Shown here piece by piece: positions 16,120 through 25,201 of a stretch of 32,080 bases of DNA (its first letter is position 1; each line of letters starts with the position of its first letter). The notes beneath the pieces are model-generated. The model was not told where the DNA came from, did not search any database, and worked only from the letters and a program-made list of their open reading frames with translations. The stretch is taken from NCBI GenBank assembly GCA_019912985.1, contig JAIOHN010000471.1, positions 1 to 32,080 on the forward strand. The letters run 5' to 3'. Source of the stretch: Anaerolineae bacterium (lineage in GTDB: Bacteria; Chloroflexota; Anaerolineae; Aggregatilineales; Phototrophicaceae). The position numbers were made by a program, and so were the translations under genes.

Positions 16120-17300
16120 CAGGTTAACTCAGGAGCTAATTGAACAGGGTTATTCTGAATGACATCGCGCAAATGCTGGGCTACAACGGGGGCATGGAAT
16201 TGATTGGCTGCGCGAACCGCGTTTTGTACAAGTTGTTTGCGTAAGGCACTATCGGTTCCCAACCGGGTTATGGCTTGTTTAAGCGCATCAGGACTAGGAT
16301 CGGTAACAATTAACGCACAGTTATGTTCACGCAGGAAATCACCGATGAAACAACCTTCTGGCACATGCGCCAGGATGGGACGGCCAGCAATCAGGTATTC
16401 AATTGTTCGGGTCGGAAAAATGGTCTCGATTTCCTCTGCCGATTCACGTTCCGAAAAACCGTGTGGCAGAAACAGAATATCAGCTTTTTGCAGTTCGGCA
16501 ATCAAATTATCCCGCGATACGGTTGTGAGATGAAACTGGTCGCCTTCCACGCCCAACCGTTTGAGATACTGGTCATTGGTGCGCGTATAAATCCAGAGTT
16601 CAACATCGGGCAGCGCCTTCACTGCCGCCGCGATATGTTCTACTGCGCCTTCGTTGGAGGCATTTACACCCCCTGACAGTACCAGTCGCAGTGGTTTCCC
16701 CACACTGTCAGGGGAGGGGAGTGTCCCAACATCCGGCGGTGTTTCGTTGAAACTGTGGGTCAGCGGTGTACAGACCAAATCTGGATAATAACTGTGGTAA
16801 AGCTTTTGCATGGCTTTGCTCATGACAAAGACATGCCGGGCATGTCCGAAAACGCGGGGCTGCAACCATTTTGCCAGGACATTGGCGCGCCGATGCTCCA
16901 GATAGGTGTTGTGGAAATAGACGTAAAGTGGCTTGCCGGTGATCAAGCTGATGAGATAAGACGCGAACAAGTAGATTTCGTCGGGATAAACGCCCAGGAT
17001 GACATCCGGCTGCTGCCAGAGGCAAGCCCACCACAGCCGCAGCAGCAGCCAGGGGAACTGCACCCAGCGCAGCAGCCGCGCGCCGCGCCAGCCGTCCGGC
17101 GGCGTGATGGTGGCATAAATGATTTTCGGCCAATCGGCCTGCCATTTCACCGGGGGGGAACTGGCAAACCATGACCCCACCACCAGCATCTCGTCGCGCG
17201 CAAATTGACGGGCGAGATTGCCGATAATCACACTCGATCCGCTGACACCGGGCGGAACGCTGCGCGAGACTAATAGAATCTTAGGCGTTTTTGACCGCAT
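16119..17300 (-). CDS. Glycosyltransferase, GT4-like
   Basis: A 393-residue GT-B-fold protein. It begins [27 protein letters not shown], has the [19 protein letters not shown] turn, the [18 protein letters not shown] strand of the second domain, and a donor-site-like stretch [27 protein letters not shown], in which Glu residues and a P-T-R-T-I-E-Y core resemble other GT4 enzymes but are less canonical than in the neighbours. I chose ATG 17300, with AGGAG about 11 bases upstream and a 20-base overlap with the epimerase gene; a longer frame to 17339 lies fully inside that gene. It ends inside the start of the O-antigen-ligase-like gene. Confidence 0.78.
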   Translation of the reverse strand: MRSKTPKILLVSRSVPPGVSGSSVIIGNLARQFARDEMLVVGSWFASSPPVKWQADWPKIIYATITPPDGWRGARLLRWVQFPWLLLRLWWACLWQQPDVILGVYPDEIYLFASYLISLITGKPLYVYFHNTYLEHRRANVLAKWLQPRVFGHARHVFVMSKAMQKLYHSYYPDLVCTPLTHSFNETPPDVGTLPSPDSVGKPLRLVLSGGVNASNEGAVEHIAAAVKALPDVELWIYTRTNDQYLKRLGVEGDQFHLTTVSRDNLIAELQKADILFLPHGFSERESAEEIETIFPTRTIEYLIAGRPILAHVPEGCFIGDFLREHNCALIVTDPSPDALKQAITRLGTDSALRKQLVQNAVRAANQFHAPVVAQHLRDVIQNNPVQLAPELT

Positions 17301-18351
17301 CAACCATGCGCTCCTGCCACGCTTGATATATCTCTTCAAAAATCATGGGTAAGGTTTTGGTGATACCCCACTCAGGATAGTCAGATTTTATTTGAGAAAG
17401 ATCAGAAATGTAGCAGATGTGGTCGCCCTCTCGATTTTTATCGGTGTAGGTATATTGCATTTTGCGCCCGCTTAACGCTTCGACATGAGCGAAGGCTTCC
17501 AGAATCGAGCATGAATTTTCGCGACCACCGCCCAGGTTATACACCGCGCCGGAGCGTGGGGACTGGTAGAAGTATTCGATGAAGCGAGCGACATCGTAAG
17601 CATGGATATTGTCGCGAACCTGTTTGCCTTTGTAGCCATACACATGATATACGCCGCCGCTTGCGTTGACCTTGATGAGATAACTGAGGAAGCCGTGCAA
17701 TTCCACGCCGGAATGATTCGGGCCGGTCAAGCAGCCACCGCGCAGACAGCAGGTTTTCATGCCGAAATAGCGACCATATTCCTGCACCATGACATCGGCG
17801 GCGACTTTGGATGCGCCGAAGATCGAGTGTTTGGACTGATCAATCGACATGTCCTCGCGGACGCCATTGTAGTCGGATGGATCGGCATATTCCCAGCGCG
17901 TTTCCAATTCCTTGAGCGATAGACGGTTGGGCGCGTCGCCATAAACCTTGTTGGTGGACATGTGGACGAAAACGGCTTCCGGGGCGTGCAACCGCACCGC
18001 TTCGAGCAGATTGAGCGTGCCACCCGCGTTCACGTCAAAGTCGTCAAAGGGACGGCTGGCCGCCAGATCGTGGCTGGGCTGGGCGGCGGTATGCACGACC
18101 AGATCAGGCTGAAGCTGCTGGATGCATACGGCTACACCCGCGCGGTTGCGGATGTCTAACTCGTGGTGGTGAAAATTGCGGCAGGTGCTTTCCAACCGCT
18201 TTTGATTCCAGCGGGTATCGCCCATCTGGCCGAAGAAATCGGCGCGCATGTTGTTGTCGATGCCATGCACTTCCCAGCCAATCGCGTCAAAATGCATCAC
18301 GACTTCCGAGCCGATCAAACCGCTGGAGCCAGTTACCAGTAATTTTTTCAC
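17281..18351 (-). CDS. NAD-dependent epimerase, CDP-tyvelose 2-epimerase-like SDR
   Basis: An extended short-chain dehydrogenase of 356 residues. The NAD-binding motif is [11 protein letters not shown] (6-16), and STNKVYGD (132-139), [23 protein letters not shown] (175-197), [12 protein letters not shown] and [13 protein letters not shown] match the CDP-paratose/CDP-tyvelose epimerase branch, which inverts C2 of a dideoxy sugar; related proteins of unknown substrate also exist. The usual YxxxK catalytic pair here reads F178-GAS-K182, so the tyrosine is a phenylalanine. The start is GTG, overlapping the previous stop as GTGA, with AGGAG about 9 bases upstream. Because of the missing tyrosine and the lack of CDP-glucose pathway genes in the window, the substrate is uncertain. 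Confidence 0.8.
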   Translation of the reverse strand: MKKLLVTGSSGLIGSEVVMHFDAIGWEVHGIDNNMRADFFGQMGDTRWNQKRLESTCRNFHHHELDIRNRAGVAVCIQQLQPDLVVHTAAQPSHDLAASRPFDDFDVNAGGTLNLLEAVRLHAPEAVFVHMSTNKVYGDAPNRLSLKELETRWEYADPSDYNGVREDMSIDQSKHSIFGASKVAADVMVQEYGRYFGMKTCCLRGGCLTGPNHSGVELHGFLSYLIKVNASGGVYHVYGYKGKQVRDNIHAYDVARFIEYFYQSPRSGAVYNLGGGRENSCSILEAFAHVEALSGRKMQYTYTDKNREGDHICYISDLSQIKSDYPEWGITKTLPMIFEEIYQAWQERMVDAVKNA

Positions 18352-18974
18352 AGTGGAGTCTCCTGAACGTCTAAGGTTTTAATCACCCGCGCCGGGTTGC
18401 CGGCAATGATGCTGTTGGGCGGGAATGTACCCGATACGACAGCGCCTGCGCCGACCACACAACCGGTTTCCAATATCGTGCCTTTTAAGATAAATGCCCC
18501 CGAACCGATAAACACGTCATCTTTTATGACTACCGGTTTGCTGGCCACGCCTTTGTTGCGATCCATGCGCCGGGCTTCTGCGGAGAGTGGATGGAAATCG
18601 CTGTCGCTGATTCTGGAATTTGCTCCGATCAGGACATGATTACCGATTTCCACCGATTTTGCCGAGCAGATGACCGTCCCTGACAGCGCGCAGTGATCGC
18701 CAATTGTAATCCTCGCGCCGGTTTCCAACAGACGTAATCCGCAGGGGGTGTTGAGCAGCAAGGGATTGCTGGTCGGTCGTGAATAGAGGGCTACCTGCCT
18801 GCCCAGACGAATCGTGCCGCCCGGTTTCATGCGGATGACCGGCGAACCGACCAGCACCAGGCCATTGCCATGCTGCACGCCCGCCGCCCGCAGCAGCACC
18901 GGCCCGATTAAATGATCCCCGATTAGTGCCGCTAGTGTTGCGGGCATTCTCAATAACTTCAGCAAAAAATCCAT
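18348..18974 (-). CDS. Left-handed beta-helix acyltransferase
   Basis: A 208-residue hexapeptide-repeat protein of the CatB/NodL/MaA-type O- or N-acyltransferase group. Hexapeptide-like turns run from about residue 50 to 190 ([65 protein letters not shown]). DSDFHPL (about 125-131) holds a histidine in the loop where the catalytic His normally sits, and the closing [11 protein letters not shown] is the family's standard end. Residues 1-28 form a hydrophobic helix that may bind the membrane. ATG 18974 was chosen since it falls after the upstream stop at 19009; the ribosome binding site is weak. It overlaps the epimerase start by 4 bases and probably acetylates a sugar of the same glycan. Confidence 0.82.
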   Translation of the reverse strand: MDFLLKLLRMPATLAALIGDHLIGPVLLRAAGVQHGNGLVLVGSPVIRMKPGGTIRLGRQVALYSRPTSNPLLLNTPCGLRLLETGARITIGDHCALSGTVICSAKSVEIGNHVLIGANSRISDSDFHPLSAEARRMDRNKGVASKPVVIKDDVFIGSGAFILKGTILETGCVVGAGAVVSGTFPPNSIIAGNPARVIKTLDVQETPL

Positions 18975-19008
18975 GATTGTTCTCAGGTCTTTAGTCGTTC
19001 GCTTTTCG

Positions 19009-20433
19009 TCAACGGACTGAATGCAGCCTGCCATTCTGGCGGGCTGGCTGCGGTACGGGCGTAATCTCTTCGATGATGTGCCCGGCGATGACTTCGCCCG
19101 CCCGCCCGTGATTGGCGAAAACCGTTTCGGTTAGTGCGGTCTGGGCGTCGGCCAGCGACTGCCAGACCTGACGATTCTCGTATCCTTTTGACAGCCATTC
19201 AATAAGCTGCGCCGGATTTTCAATCCGCTGGGCCAGACCGCGCTGCCAATTGTCGGCCAGATGCGGCCAGCCGTTGGCGTAGAATTGCAGGATTGGCTTG
19301 CGGTAGAGTAACGCGTCCAGCATGACCGTCGAGCATAAAGTCCCGCATATATCGGCTGCGCCGAGCGTGGCCGCGAGATCGCATTCTTTTTTGAAGACGT
19401 GCAAACGCGAATACTGCGTATAAAGGCTGCCATCTTCATTGGGATGCAGACGCACGACAACGTTGATCCGGTCGGACAACGTTTCGGCAGCAGTATTCAA
19501 CCAGGCCGCGCAGCCTTCTGCCGCTTCACGCGAGGTGAATTGCAGGTCGTTGCCGTTGGAGAAGAAGACCAGCGTGGGCTTATCCTGTAGACTTAGCGCC
19601 GCCTGAAAACGCGCGCGCACATCTGACGGCAGTGGGGCAGGGAAGGAGTCATGGCGCGGGCTGCCGAGAATCATGAGATGTTTTTCCGGCACGCCATATT
19701 TCATCATCTGGTCACGAGCCATAGCACCCCACACACCCATATGGTTGGACGTGACCGGCGCATTATAGGCGCTGACCGCGCCATGCAGCAGCACCAATGT
19801 GTCGATGCCGAGGTTGTTGGCCGCGGTGCAGGCGGCTGAACCCGGCAGCAGTTGATCGACCGGCAGCACCATCAGGCGCGGTTTGAGGGCGGTCAGCAAG
19901 CGGATGACTTCGGCGATGGTGTTATCAGTATGGCTGCACAAATCAACGAATGCCGAGAAGGACTCTGCCCCTAAATCTTCGGCCAGCACCGCCTGCAAAC
20001 TTTTCCAACCCCGTTTCCAGGGATCGGACGAGTGCCAGCGATAGGGAACCTGAAAGAGGATGGGTTTTAAATCCGGGCTTATTTTTTCATGAACCGCTTT
20101 GGTAGCGATCAATGCCGCGCGTTTGCCCGCTGCGCGGACGTTATTCAACACAGGTAGTATCGCCTCAACCAATACCTCACGCGGGGAATCCAGCCAGAAT
20201 ACCACGTCTACCGGGGACAGATCGCCCTGGCTGTTTGCCTGCCGGAGCGCCAGGCGCGCCCATTGTTTGGCATGGTCAGCCAAACTCAGGGTGTCATGAC
20301 GCTGCACAAAGGATTTGAAGATCATCTGGCGCAGTGGAATCATGTAGGGATGCGCCTTAAAAACAGCTTCGGTGCGGCGCAGATATTCCAGCCAACGGGC
20401 TTCGAGTGTGGGCAAATGGGCAATTGCTGTCAT
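19009..20433 (-). CDS. Putative GT-B-fold glycan transferase of unknown family
   Basis: A 474-residue protein I cannot place in a named family. Its second half reads like a GT-B fold resembling CDP-glycerol glycerophosphotransferases and capsule polymerases: HLMILGSPRHDSFPAPLPSD, PTLVFFSNGNDL, VVVRLHPNEDGSLY, then GAADICGTLCSTVMLDALLYRKPILQFYANGWP, where His-Pro and the S-T-x-x-x-D-A stretch look like the nucleotide-binding part. The first 100 residues are helical and less clear. ATG 20433 was chosen over a frame start at 20457, since it comes 10 bases after the upstream stop with AGAGGT 7 bases before it. The neighbourhood implies polymer or linker phosphate transfer, but this is inference. 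Confidence 0.6.
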   Translation of the reverse strand: MTAIAHLPTLEARWLEYLRRTEAVFKAHPYMIPLRQMIFKSFVQRHDTLSLADHAKQWARLALRQANSQGDLSPVDVVFWLDSPREVLVEAILPVLNNVRAAGKRAALIATKAVHEKISPDLKPILFQVPYRWHSSDPWKRGWKSLQAVLAEDLGAESFSAFVDLCSHTDNTIAEVIRLLTALKPRLMVLPVDQLLPGSAACTAANNLGIDTLVLLHGAVSAYNAPVTSNHMGVWGAMARDQMMKYGVPEKHLMILGSPRHDSFPAPLPSDVRARFQAALSLQDKPTLVFFSNGNDLQFTSREAAEGCAAWLNTAAETLSDRINVVVRLHPNEDGSLYTQYSRLHVFKKECDLAATLGAADICGTLCSTVMLDALLYRKPILQFYANGWPHLADNWQRGLAQRIENPAQLIEWLSKGYENRQVWQSLADAQTALTETVFANHGRAGEVIAGHIIEEITPVPQPARQNGRLHSVR

Positions 20434-20443
20434 AGCCGCACCT

Positions 20444-21478
20444 CTACAAATCCACAATCTGGCCGCTTTTGAGCGATTGGTCGGCGGCCAAGCCGATTTT
20501 CATACTGCGGATGCCTTCGCGCAGGTCAATCATGGATTGGGCCTCTCCGCGTACACAGGCCAGAAAATGTTGCAGTTCGTCCATAAACATCTGGTTGCGG
20601 TCAAAGTCCTGAAAGGAGTAGCGAAGCGGCGCGGGTGCTCCCAGTTCATGCAAAACGACCTCATTGGCATAATAGTCGTAGCGCAGTTTGCCCGCGTCGC
20701 CAATGACTTCGCAAATGCGCTGGGGTGGTTTCTGCAAATAATCGAGGTGGATGTGTACCGGCAGCGGCGTGCCCCGGTATTCACAGCGCAGGAGCATGTT
20801 GACCGAGTCTTCCACATCCATTTCGAGATTGCTTAGATGACCGCCCATCGCGAAGACCTGCCGTGGCATCCCGAACAACCAGAGAGCATAATCGATTTCG
20901 TGGGTTTGCACCCGCAGCGACCCGCCACCGAGTTCAGCGCGGGCTGCGTAGCTTTCGCGGTAATCTTCGTAGGGATGCCAGCCCGGTAAATATTCACCGT
21001 TCACGATATGGGCCGAGATGATATGTCCCAAACGGCCTTCATCCATTTTCGACCTTACCCAGCGCAGACCGGGATGAAAGCGAAACTGGTAGGCTACAAA
21101 GGTCACTAATCCATTCTTCTCGACCAGACAGAGCAGTTCATCAAGCTGGTCGAGATTGTGCGAAATGGGCTTTTCAATGAATAAGTGACAGCCTGAACGG
21201 GCGGCGGCCAATGCAACCGGTACATGGAGCGTGTTGGGGTTGGTGATGAAGACTGCATCCGGCTTTTCGTTCAGGGCATCGTCCAGATTGGTGAACGAGC
21301 GAATCTGATAGGTCGATTCGAGGTCGGCGCCGGATTTGACGGTCATATCCGCGTTCAGCACTGGACTGGAAGCCCGATTCCGGTAGGCCAGAATTTCCAC
21401 CTGATCGCCCAACAGCGTCCGTAAATTGCGGACGTGGCGCTGGCCGATTGAACCGAGTCCGCACATTAATACTTTCAC
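20444..21478 (-). CDS. Gfo/Idh/MocA-family oxidoreductase
   Basis: A 344-residue NAD(P)-dependent oxidoreductase. The N-terminal Rossmann motif is VLMCGLGSIGQRHVRNL (3-19). HLFIEKPISHNLDQL (about 112-126) carries the family's EKP motif, and GGGSLRVQTHEIDYALWLFG (about 190-209) is the substrate-side H-E/D-I-D signature. The GEYLPGWHPYEDYRESYAAR stretch resembles members found next to nonulosonic-acid or amino-sugar genes. It probably oxidises a hydroxyl of an NDP-sugar, preparing it for transamination by a DegT-type enzyme such as the one at 30849. The start overlaps the upstream GT4 stop by 4 bases (ATGA). Confidence 0.85.
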   Translation of the reverse strand: MKVLMCGLGSIGQRHVRNLRTLLGDQVEILAYRNRASSPVLNADMTVKSGADLESTYQIRSFTNLDDALNEKPDAVFITNPNTLHVPVALAAARSGCHLFIEKPISHNLDQLDELLCLVEKNGLVTFVAYQFRFHPGLRWVRSKMDEGRLGHIISAHIVNGEYLPGWHPYEDYRESYAARAELGGGSLRVQTHEIDYALWLFGMPRQVFAMGGHLSNLEMDVEDSVNMLLRCEYRGTPLPVHIHLDYLQKPPQRICEVIGDAGKLRYDYYANEVVLHELGAPAPLRYSFQDFDRNQMFMDELQHFLACVRGEAQSMIDLREGIRSMKIGLAADQSLKSGQIVDL

Positions 21479-22830
21479 GGCTGTTCCATCCTTAAGGCTG
21501 GTACACCCATGCGGGAAGCTGCGCGCAGTCTCTCGACAAGTTCCTCATACAATGTAACATACTGCTGCGCCTGCAATTCCAGGCTGAAGTGTTCAACCGC
21601 TTTTTTTCGGCAAGCTGCCCGATATCGTTCCAATTCGGCGGCGTCATTGAACAAACGGCTGATGCCATCCGCCATCGCGTCGGTATCGACCAGATCGGCC
21701 AGGATACCCGTTTTCCCCGGCTGAATCATGTCCGGCAGGCCGCCGACGCGGAATCCAGCAGCGGGCGTACCACAGGCAAGGCTTTCCAGCACGACGTTAG
21801 GAAAGTTGTCGATTCGTGAGGTGATGACAAAACAGTCAGCAGCGCTGTAGGCTTTTGCCAACTGCTCGGCGCTGTCGATGTGTCCAAGATGATAGGCCGG
21901 GACGTATTGATTGAACTCAGCCAGCATTGTGTCCGGCAGTTGGTCGCCAACCAACACCAATCCGAGTTCGGCATCAGGATTGAGTTCTCGCAGGCGTTTT
22001 AACAGGGGTGGGTAGTATTGCAGCCCTTTGCGCGGTTGCCCCAGTTTGGTGGCTACTGACAGGAGCAGTTTCCCCCTGGCGGGCAAGCCCAGTTCATGGC
22101 GCGCCTGCGCGGTGGGGGAGGGGGAGAAGACTTCCGTATCAATGCCATAGGGGATGCGCCGGAGCGTTTGTTCGCGCGTAACAGCGCTGGTTGAAATGAA
22201 ATCCAGCATCCATTGATTTGGGGCAACTACGGCCATCGCGGGCAGGGATTCGAGAATAGCTTTTTTATGGTTAAAGGTGTAATGCGTCAGATCGAGCCAC
22301 CAGCCCTCATGCCGGGCAAAAGGGCAGTCGCCACACCCCCTGCGCCAGCCTTCGCAGGCATCCCATTCCTGTGGATAGCCACAGCCGCCGGTTCCAAGAT
22401 GTTGGTCATGCATCGTCCAGACAACCGGACGCTGCCGTCCCAGATGTTTCAGCGCATTCAGATTAAACCAGCGGGCATCTGCCCCATGCAGGTGGATCAC
22501 ATCGGCACCGGGAAAAGACCAGAAGCGCGATGATACGTGGGTCAGCCCGGTCAGGCCGAGGCGCGCATTTACCAGTTTGGAAGCCGAGTCGGCATAACGC
22601 AAAAGCGGCTTGGTGCGCGGAAACGGGTAAATATGATCTGCCGCCTGTGCCGAGGAGGCTGACGCCCTGTACAGCGAACTTTGGATACCCACTTTCAGCA
22701 AGCCCTGGTGCAAGCGCCGGGCAGCATTTGCCACGCCGCCGCTCACGGGGCTGATGTGGGCAACCCGTAGATTGCTTTTGAGTTTGTCCGACTCTAAATA
22801 CTCAACCGACACGATGCTTTCATTTCTCAA
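21475..22830 (-). CDS. Glycosyltransferase family 4 with Cys-rich insertion (WcaC-like)
   Basis: A 451-residue GT-B glycosyltransferase. It opens RVAHISPVSGGVANAARRLHQGL. The middle carries MHDQHLGTGGCGYPQEWDACEGWRRGCGDCPF, a four-cysteine insertion with the GGC/C/GC/CP spacing seen in colanic-acid-type WcaC enzymes, which could bind a metal. The donor site is ITSRIDNFPNVVLESLACGTPAAGFRVGGLPDMI. The annotated start is a TTG at 22830, overlapping wzt by 11 bases with AGAGA about 9 bases upstream; a GTG at 22812 is possible, so the first six residues are unsure. It follows the exporter genes and precedes the sugar-modifying enzymes. Confidence 0.83.
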   Translation of the reverse strand: MRNESIVSVEYLESDKLKSNLRVAHISPVSGGVANAARRLHQGLLKVGIQSSLYRASASSAQAADHIYPFPRTKPLLRYADSASKLVNARLGLTGLTHVSSRFWSFPGADVIHLHGADARWFNLNALKHLGRQRPVVWTMHDQHLGTGGCGYPQEWDACEGWRRGCGDCPFARHEGWWLDLTHYTFNHKKAILESLPAMAVVAPNQWMLDFISTSAVTREQTLRRIPYGIDTEVFSPSPTAQARHELGLPARGKLLLSVATKLGQPRKGLQYYPPLLKRLRELNPDAELGLVLVGDQLPDTMLAEFNQYVPAYHLGHIDSAEQLAKAYSAADCFVITSRIDNFPNVVLESLACGTPAAGFRVGGLPDMIQPGKTGILADLVDTDAMADGISRLFNDAAELERYRAACRKKAVEHFSLELQAQQYVTLYEELVERLRAASRMGVPALRMEQP

Positions 22831-24145
22831 AAGCTATCTCTTTGCTGATCACCGGATTCTCCGCTGAGCGAAGTTCCCAGCGATGATCCACCATCAGGGC
22901 TTTCATGTGCTGTTGCAACGGCAGATTCCCCGTTCCATAAAAATCGCCCGGTTCGACAAAGAGTACGCCAGCGTCTTCGATGCTGTCGATCAGATAATCG
23001 GGCGCGATGCCCATTTCCACGCTAAAGCGGTAGCTCCCCGGCGTGAGCGGCAGTTTGGGGATGTGACAGACCATCTGTCCTTTGGGCGGGATTTCCTCGA
23101 ATGCGCCGTGCGTGAGACGGACATGGGGCGCGAACAGCAGTTCCCCAAACGAGCCGTAAAAGGCGATGAAGGCATCGACATCTCTGGCGGTTTTGCCATT
23201 GGCAGACTCATAATCCATGACGATGGTGAGCGGCCTGCCGGAAACGCCGCTGGAGGTCATATCGCCAGCGAGGTTTAAGAAGGTGACATTGGTGAAGCGG
23301 AAGCGACCATTGCCCCGGCGATCCGTGCGTTCGGTGAGCGGGATACTGACTTTGGATGCGCCCATTTCCATGTAGTGGGTGATGATGTCATTTACCGGGC
23401 CATCTTTGACAATATGGCCTCTGGAGAGCAGGACACCGCGTGTACATAAGGCCGCGACCGCTGCCATATTGTGGGAGACAAAGAGAATGGTGCGGCCTTC
23501 TTTGGAAACCTCTCCCATCTTACCGAGGCATTTTTTCTGGAAAGCTGCATCGCCGACGGCCAGCACTTCATCGACGACCAGAATTTCGGGTTCAAGGTGC
23601 GCCGCGACCGCGAAGCCCAGGCGTAAACCCATGCCGCTGGAATAAAATTTGACCGGCGTGTTGATGAACTGCTCGATTTCAGCAAAAGCGATGATTTCAT
23701 CCAGCTTACGGGTGATCTCGTTGCGGGTCATGCCCAGGATCGCGCCGTTGAGGTAGATATTTTCACGCCCGGTGAGTTCCGGGTGGAAGCCTGTGCCGAC
23801 TTCCAGCAGCGCACCAATACGCCCGTACACATCGGCATAACCTTTGGTTGGTATGGTGATGCGTGACAGGATTTTGAGTAGCGTGCTTTTGCCCGCGCCA
23901 TTATGGCCGATGATGCCAACGACTTCGCCCTGTTTCACATCGAAGGAAACATCTTGAATCGCCCAGAAGGTTTCATCCATTTCCATCGCGCCGGTGGCAT
24001 CACCGCTCAACAAACGTTTCAGACGCCGCGCCGGAGTCAGTACCGAACTGGTGATGCTACTGCGCAGGGTTTTGTACTTGGTTTTTGTGCCGCCAATACG
24101 ATACTGTTTACCGAGACCTTCGACACGAATTGCTATATCCGCCAT
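22820..24145 (-). CDS. wzt: Polysaccharide ABC exporter ATPase with C-terminal glycan-recognition domain (Wzt-like)
   Basis: The 441-residue ATPase powers export of a lipid-linked glycan through Wzm. Its first 250 residues hold Walker A GHNGAGKST (80-88), signature YSSGMGLRLGF (168-178), Walker B EILVVDEVLAVGD (187-199) and the switch His225. The GRIGALLEVGTGFHPELTGREN stretch is typical of polysaccharide and teichoic acid exporters (Wzt/TagH). Residues about 265-430 form a beta-rich domain (RFTNVTFLNLAGD, ITIVMDYES-like strands) corresponding to the Wzt C-terminal domain, which in known systems recognises the modified end of the polymer. That suggests this glycan carries a terminal mark. It follows wzm by 9 bases, with AAAGGA before the ATG. 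Confidence 0.9.
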   Translation of the reverse strand: MADIAIRVEGLGKQYRIGGTKTKYKTLRSSITSSVLTPARRLKRLLSGDATGAMEMDETFWAIQDVSFDVKQGEVVGIIGHNGAGKSTLLKILSRITIPTKGYADVYGRIGALLEVGTGFHPELTGRENIYLNGAILGMTRNEITRKLDEIIAFAEIEQFINTPVKFYSSGMGLRLGFAVAAHLEPEILVVDEVLAVGDAAFQKKCLGKMGEVSKEGRTILFVSHNMAAVAALCTRGVLLSRGHIVKDGPVNDIITHYMEMGASKVSIPLTERTDRRGNGRFRFTNVTFLNLAGDMTSSGVSGRPLTIVMDYESANGKTARDVDAFIAFYGSFGELLFAPHVRLTHGAFEEIPPKGQMVCHIPKLPLTPGSYRFSVEMGIAPDYLIDSIEDAGVLFVEPGDFYGTGNLPLQQHMKALMVDHRWELRSAENPVISKEIAFEK

Positions 24146-24154
24146 GTGCTTTCC

Positions 24155-25111
24155 TTAGACCACATCTGCAAAGGATTTTTCCATCCTCTGGAAGTAAAAC
24201 ATGCCGGTGATGAGTAAGCCAAATGCCACAACTGCCGAAACAATGATGGTAGACCCAGGCGCATTATTGGTTCCCAGCAATACCCAGCGAAAGCCTTCGA
24301 CCACGCCAGCCATCGGGTTAAGGCCATAGATGGTGCGCCAGGGTTCAGAGAGCAAACTGCTCGGATAAGCAATGGGTGTCGCGAATAACCAGATTTGGGT
24401 TAGAAAAGGGACAACGTAGCGAATATCCCGAAACTGGACATTCATAGCCGCCAGCCACAGACCGACGCCCAGCGAAGTCACCAGCGCCAGCAGCAGGAAG
24501 AAGGGCAACCAGAGGATGTTTAGCGTCGGGGTGTACAGCGCTAAGATGGGCGAGAAATCACTTTGCAGTACCGGCACAGCCAGCGGCGTCGATGTGTATA
24601 AGGGGTTGATGCCGTAGAAGAGCATCATGCCCAGCAGCACAATGAAGGCCAGAACGAAGTCGACCAGACCGGCTAATACGGTTGAGATCGGAATAATCAA
24701 GCGCGGGAAATAAACTTTGGTGATGAGTTTGGAACTGTTGACCAGACTGGCTGATGAGTGGGTTAACCCGTTCGAGAAGAATGTCCAGGGAACCAGGGCG
24801 GCATAACTAAAAATAGGGTAGGGGATGCCGTCAGAAGGAACCTGCGCCAACCGTCCAAAAAACAGACTGAACACCACCATTGTAAAAAATGGCTGAATGA
24901 TGGCCCACGATGCCCCGAAGATCGTCTGTTTATAGCGCACGATAATATCGCGCCAGGTTAAGAAAAACAGCAGTTCGCGGAACTTCCACAATTCGCCTAA
25001 TTGCAGCGACGCCCAACCATGAATCGGTTGAATCCGAACCCGTACTGCGGGTTTGGGGTGGGGAATGGCATTCGTGGATTGCGTCATATCGTATCGTTCA
25101 ACCGAACTCAT
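24155..25111 (-). CDS. wzm: Polysaccharide ABC exporter permease (Wzm-like)
   Basis: A 318-residue ABC-2-type permease with six hydrophobic helices after a cytoplasmic N-terminus of about 60 residues. LLFFLTWRDIIVRYKQTIFGASWAIIQPFFTMVVFSLFFGRLAQ is the family's hallmark entry region, and PWTFFSNGLTHSSASLVNSSKLITKVYFPRLIIPIS and the MAGVVEGFRWVLLG end agree. It forms the membrane channel for Wzt. ATG 25111 has GAGGT 6 bases upstream; ATG 25087 is an alternative. A 90-base gap separates it from the dehydratase gene upstream. Confidence 0.9.
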   Translation of the reverse strand: MSSVERYDMTQSTNAIPHPKPAVRVRIQPIHGWASLQLGELWKFRELLFFLTWRDIIVRYKQTIFGASWAIIQPFFTMVVFSLFFGRLAQVPSDGIPYPIFSYAALVPWTFFSNGLTHSSASLVNSSKLITKVYFPRLIIPISTVLAGLVDFVLAFIVLLGMMLFYGINPLYTSTPLAVPVLQSDFSPILALYTPTLNILWLPFFLLLALVTSLGVGLWLAAMNVQFRDIRYVVPFLTQIWLFATPIAYPSSLLSEPWRTIYGLNPMAGVVEGFRWVLLGTNNAPGSTIIVSAVVAFGLLITGMFYFQRMEKSFADVV

Positions 25112-25201
25112 CTGCGACCTCGGAAATATTTGTGTGGGAGCATGGCAACGCCTAATCCCTATGGGTTCAGATCAATAATGGGAAAAACCGATTGTATTCG
25201 G

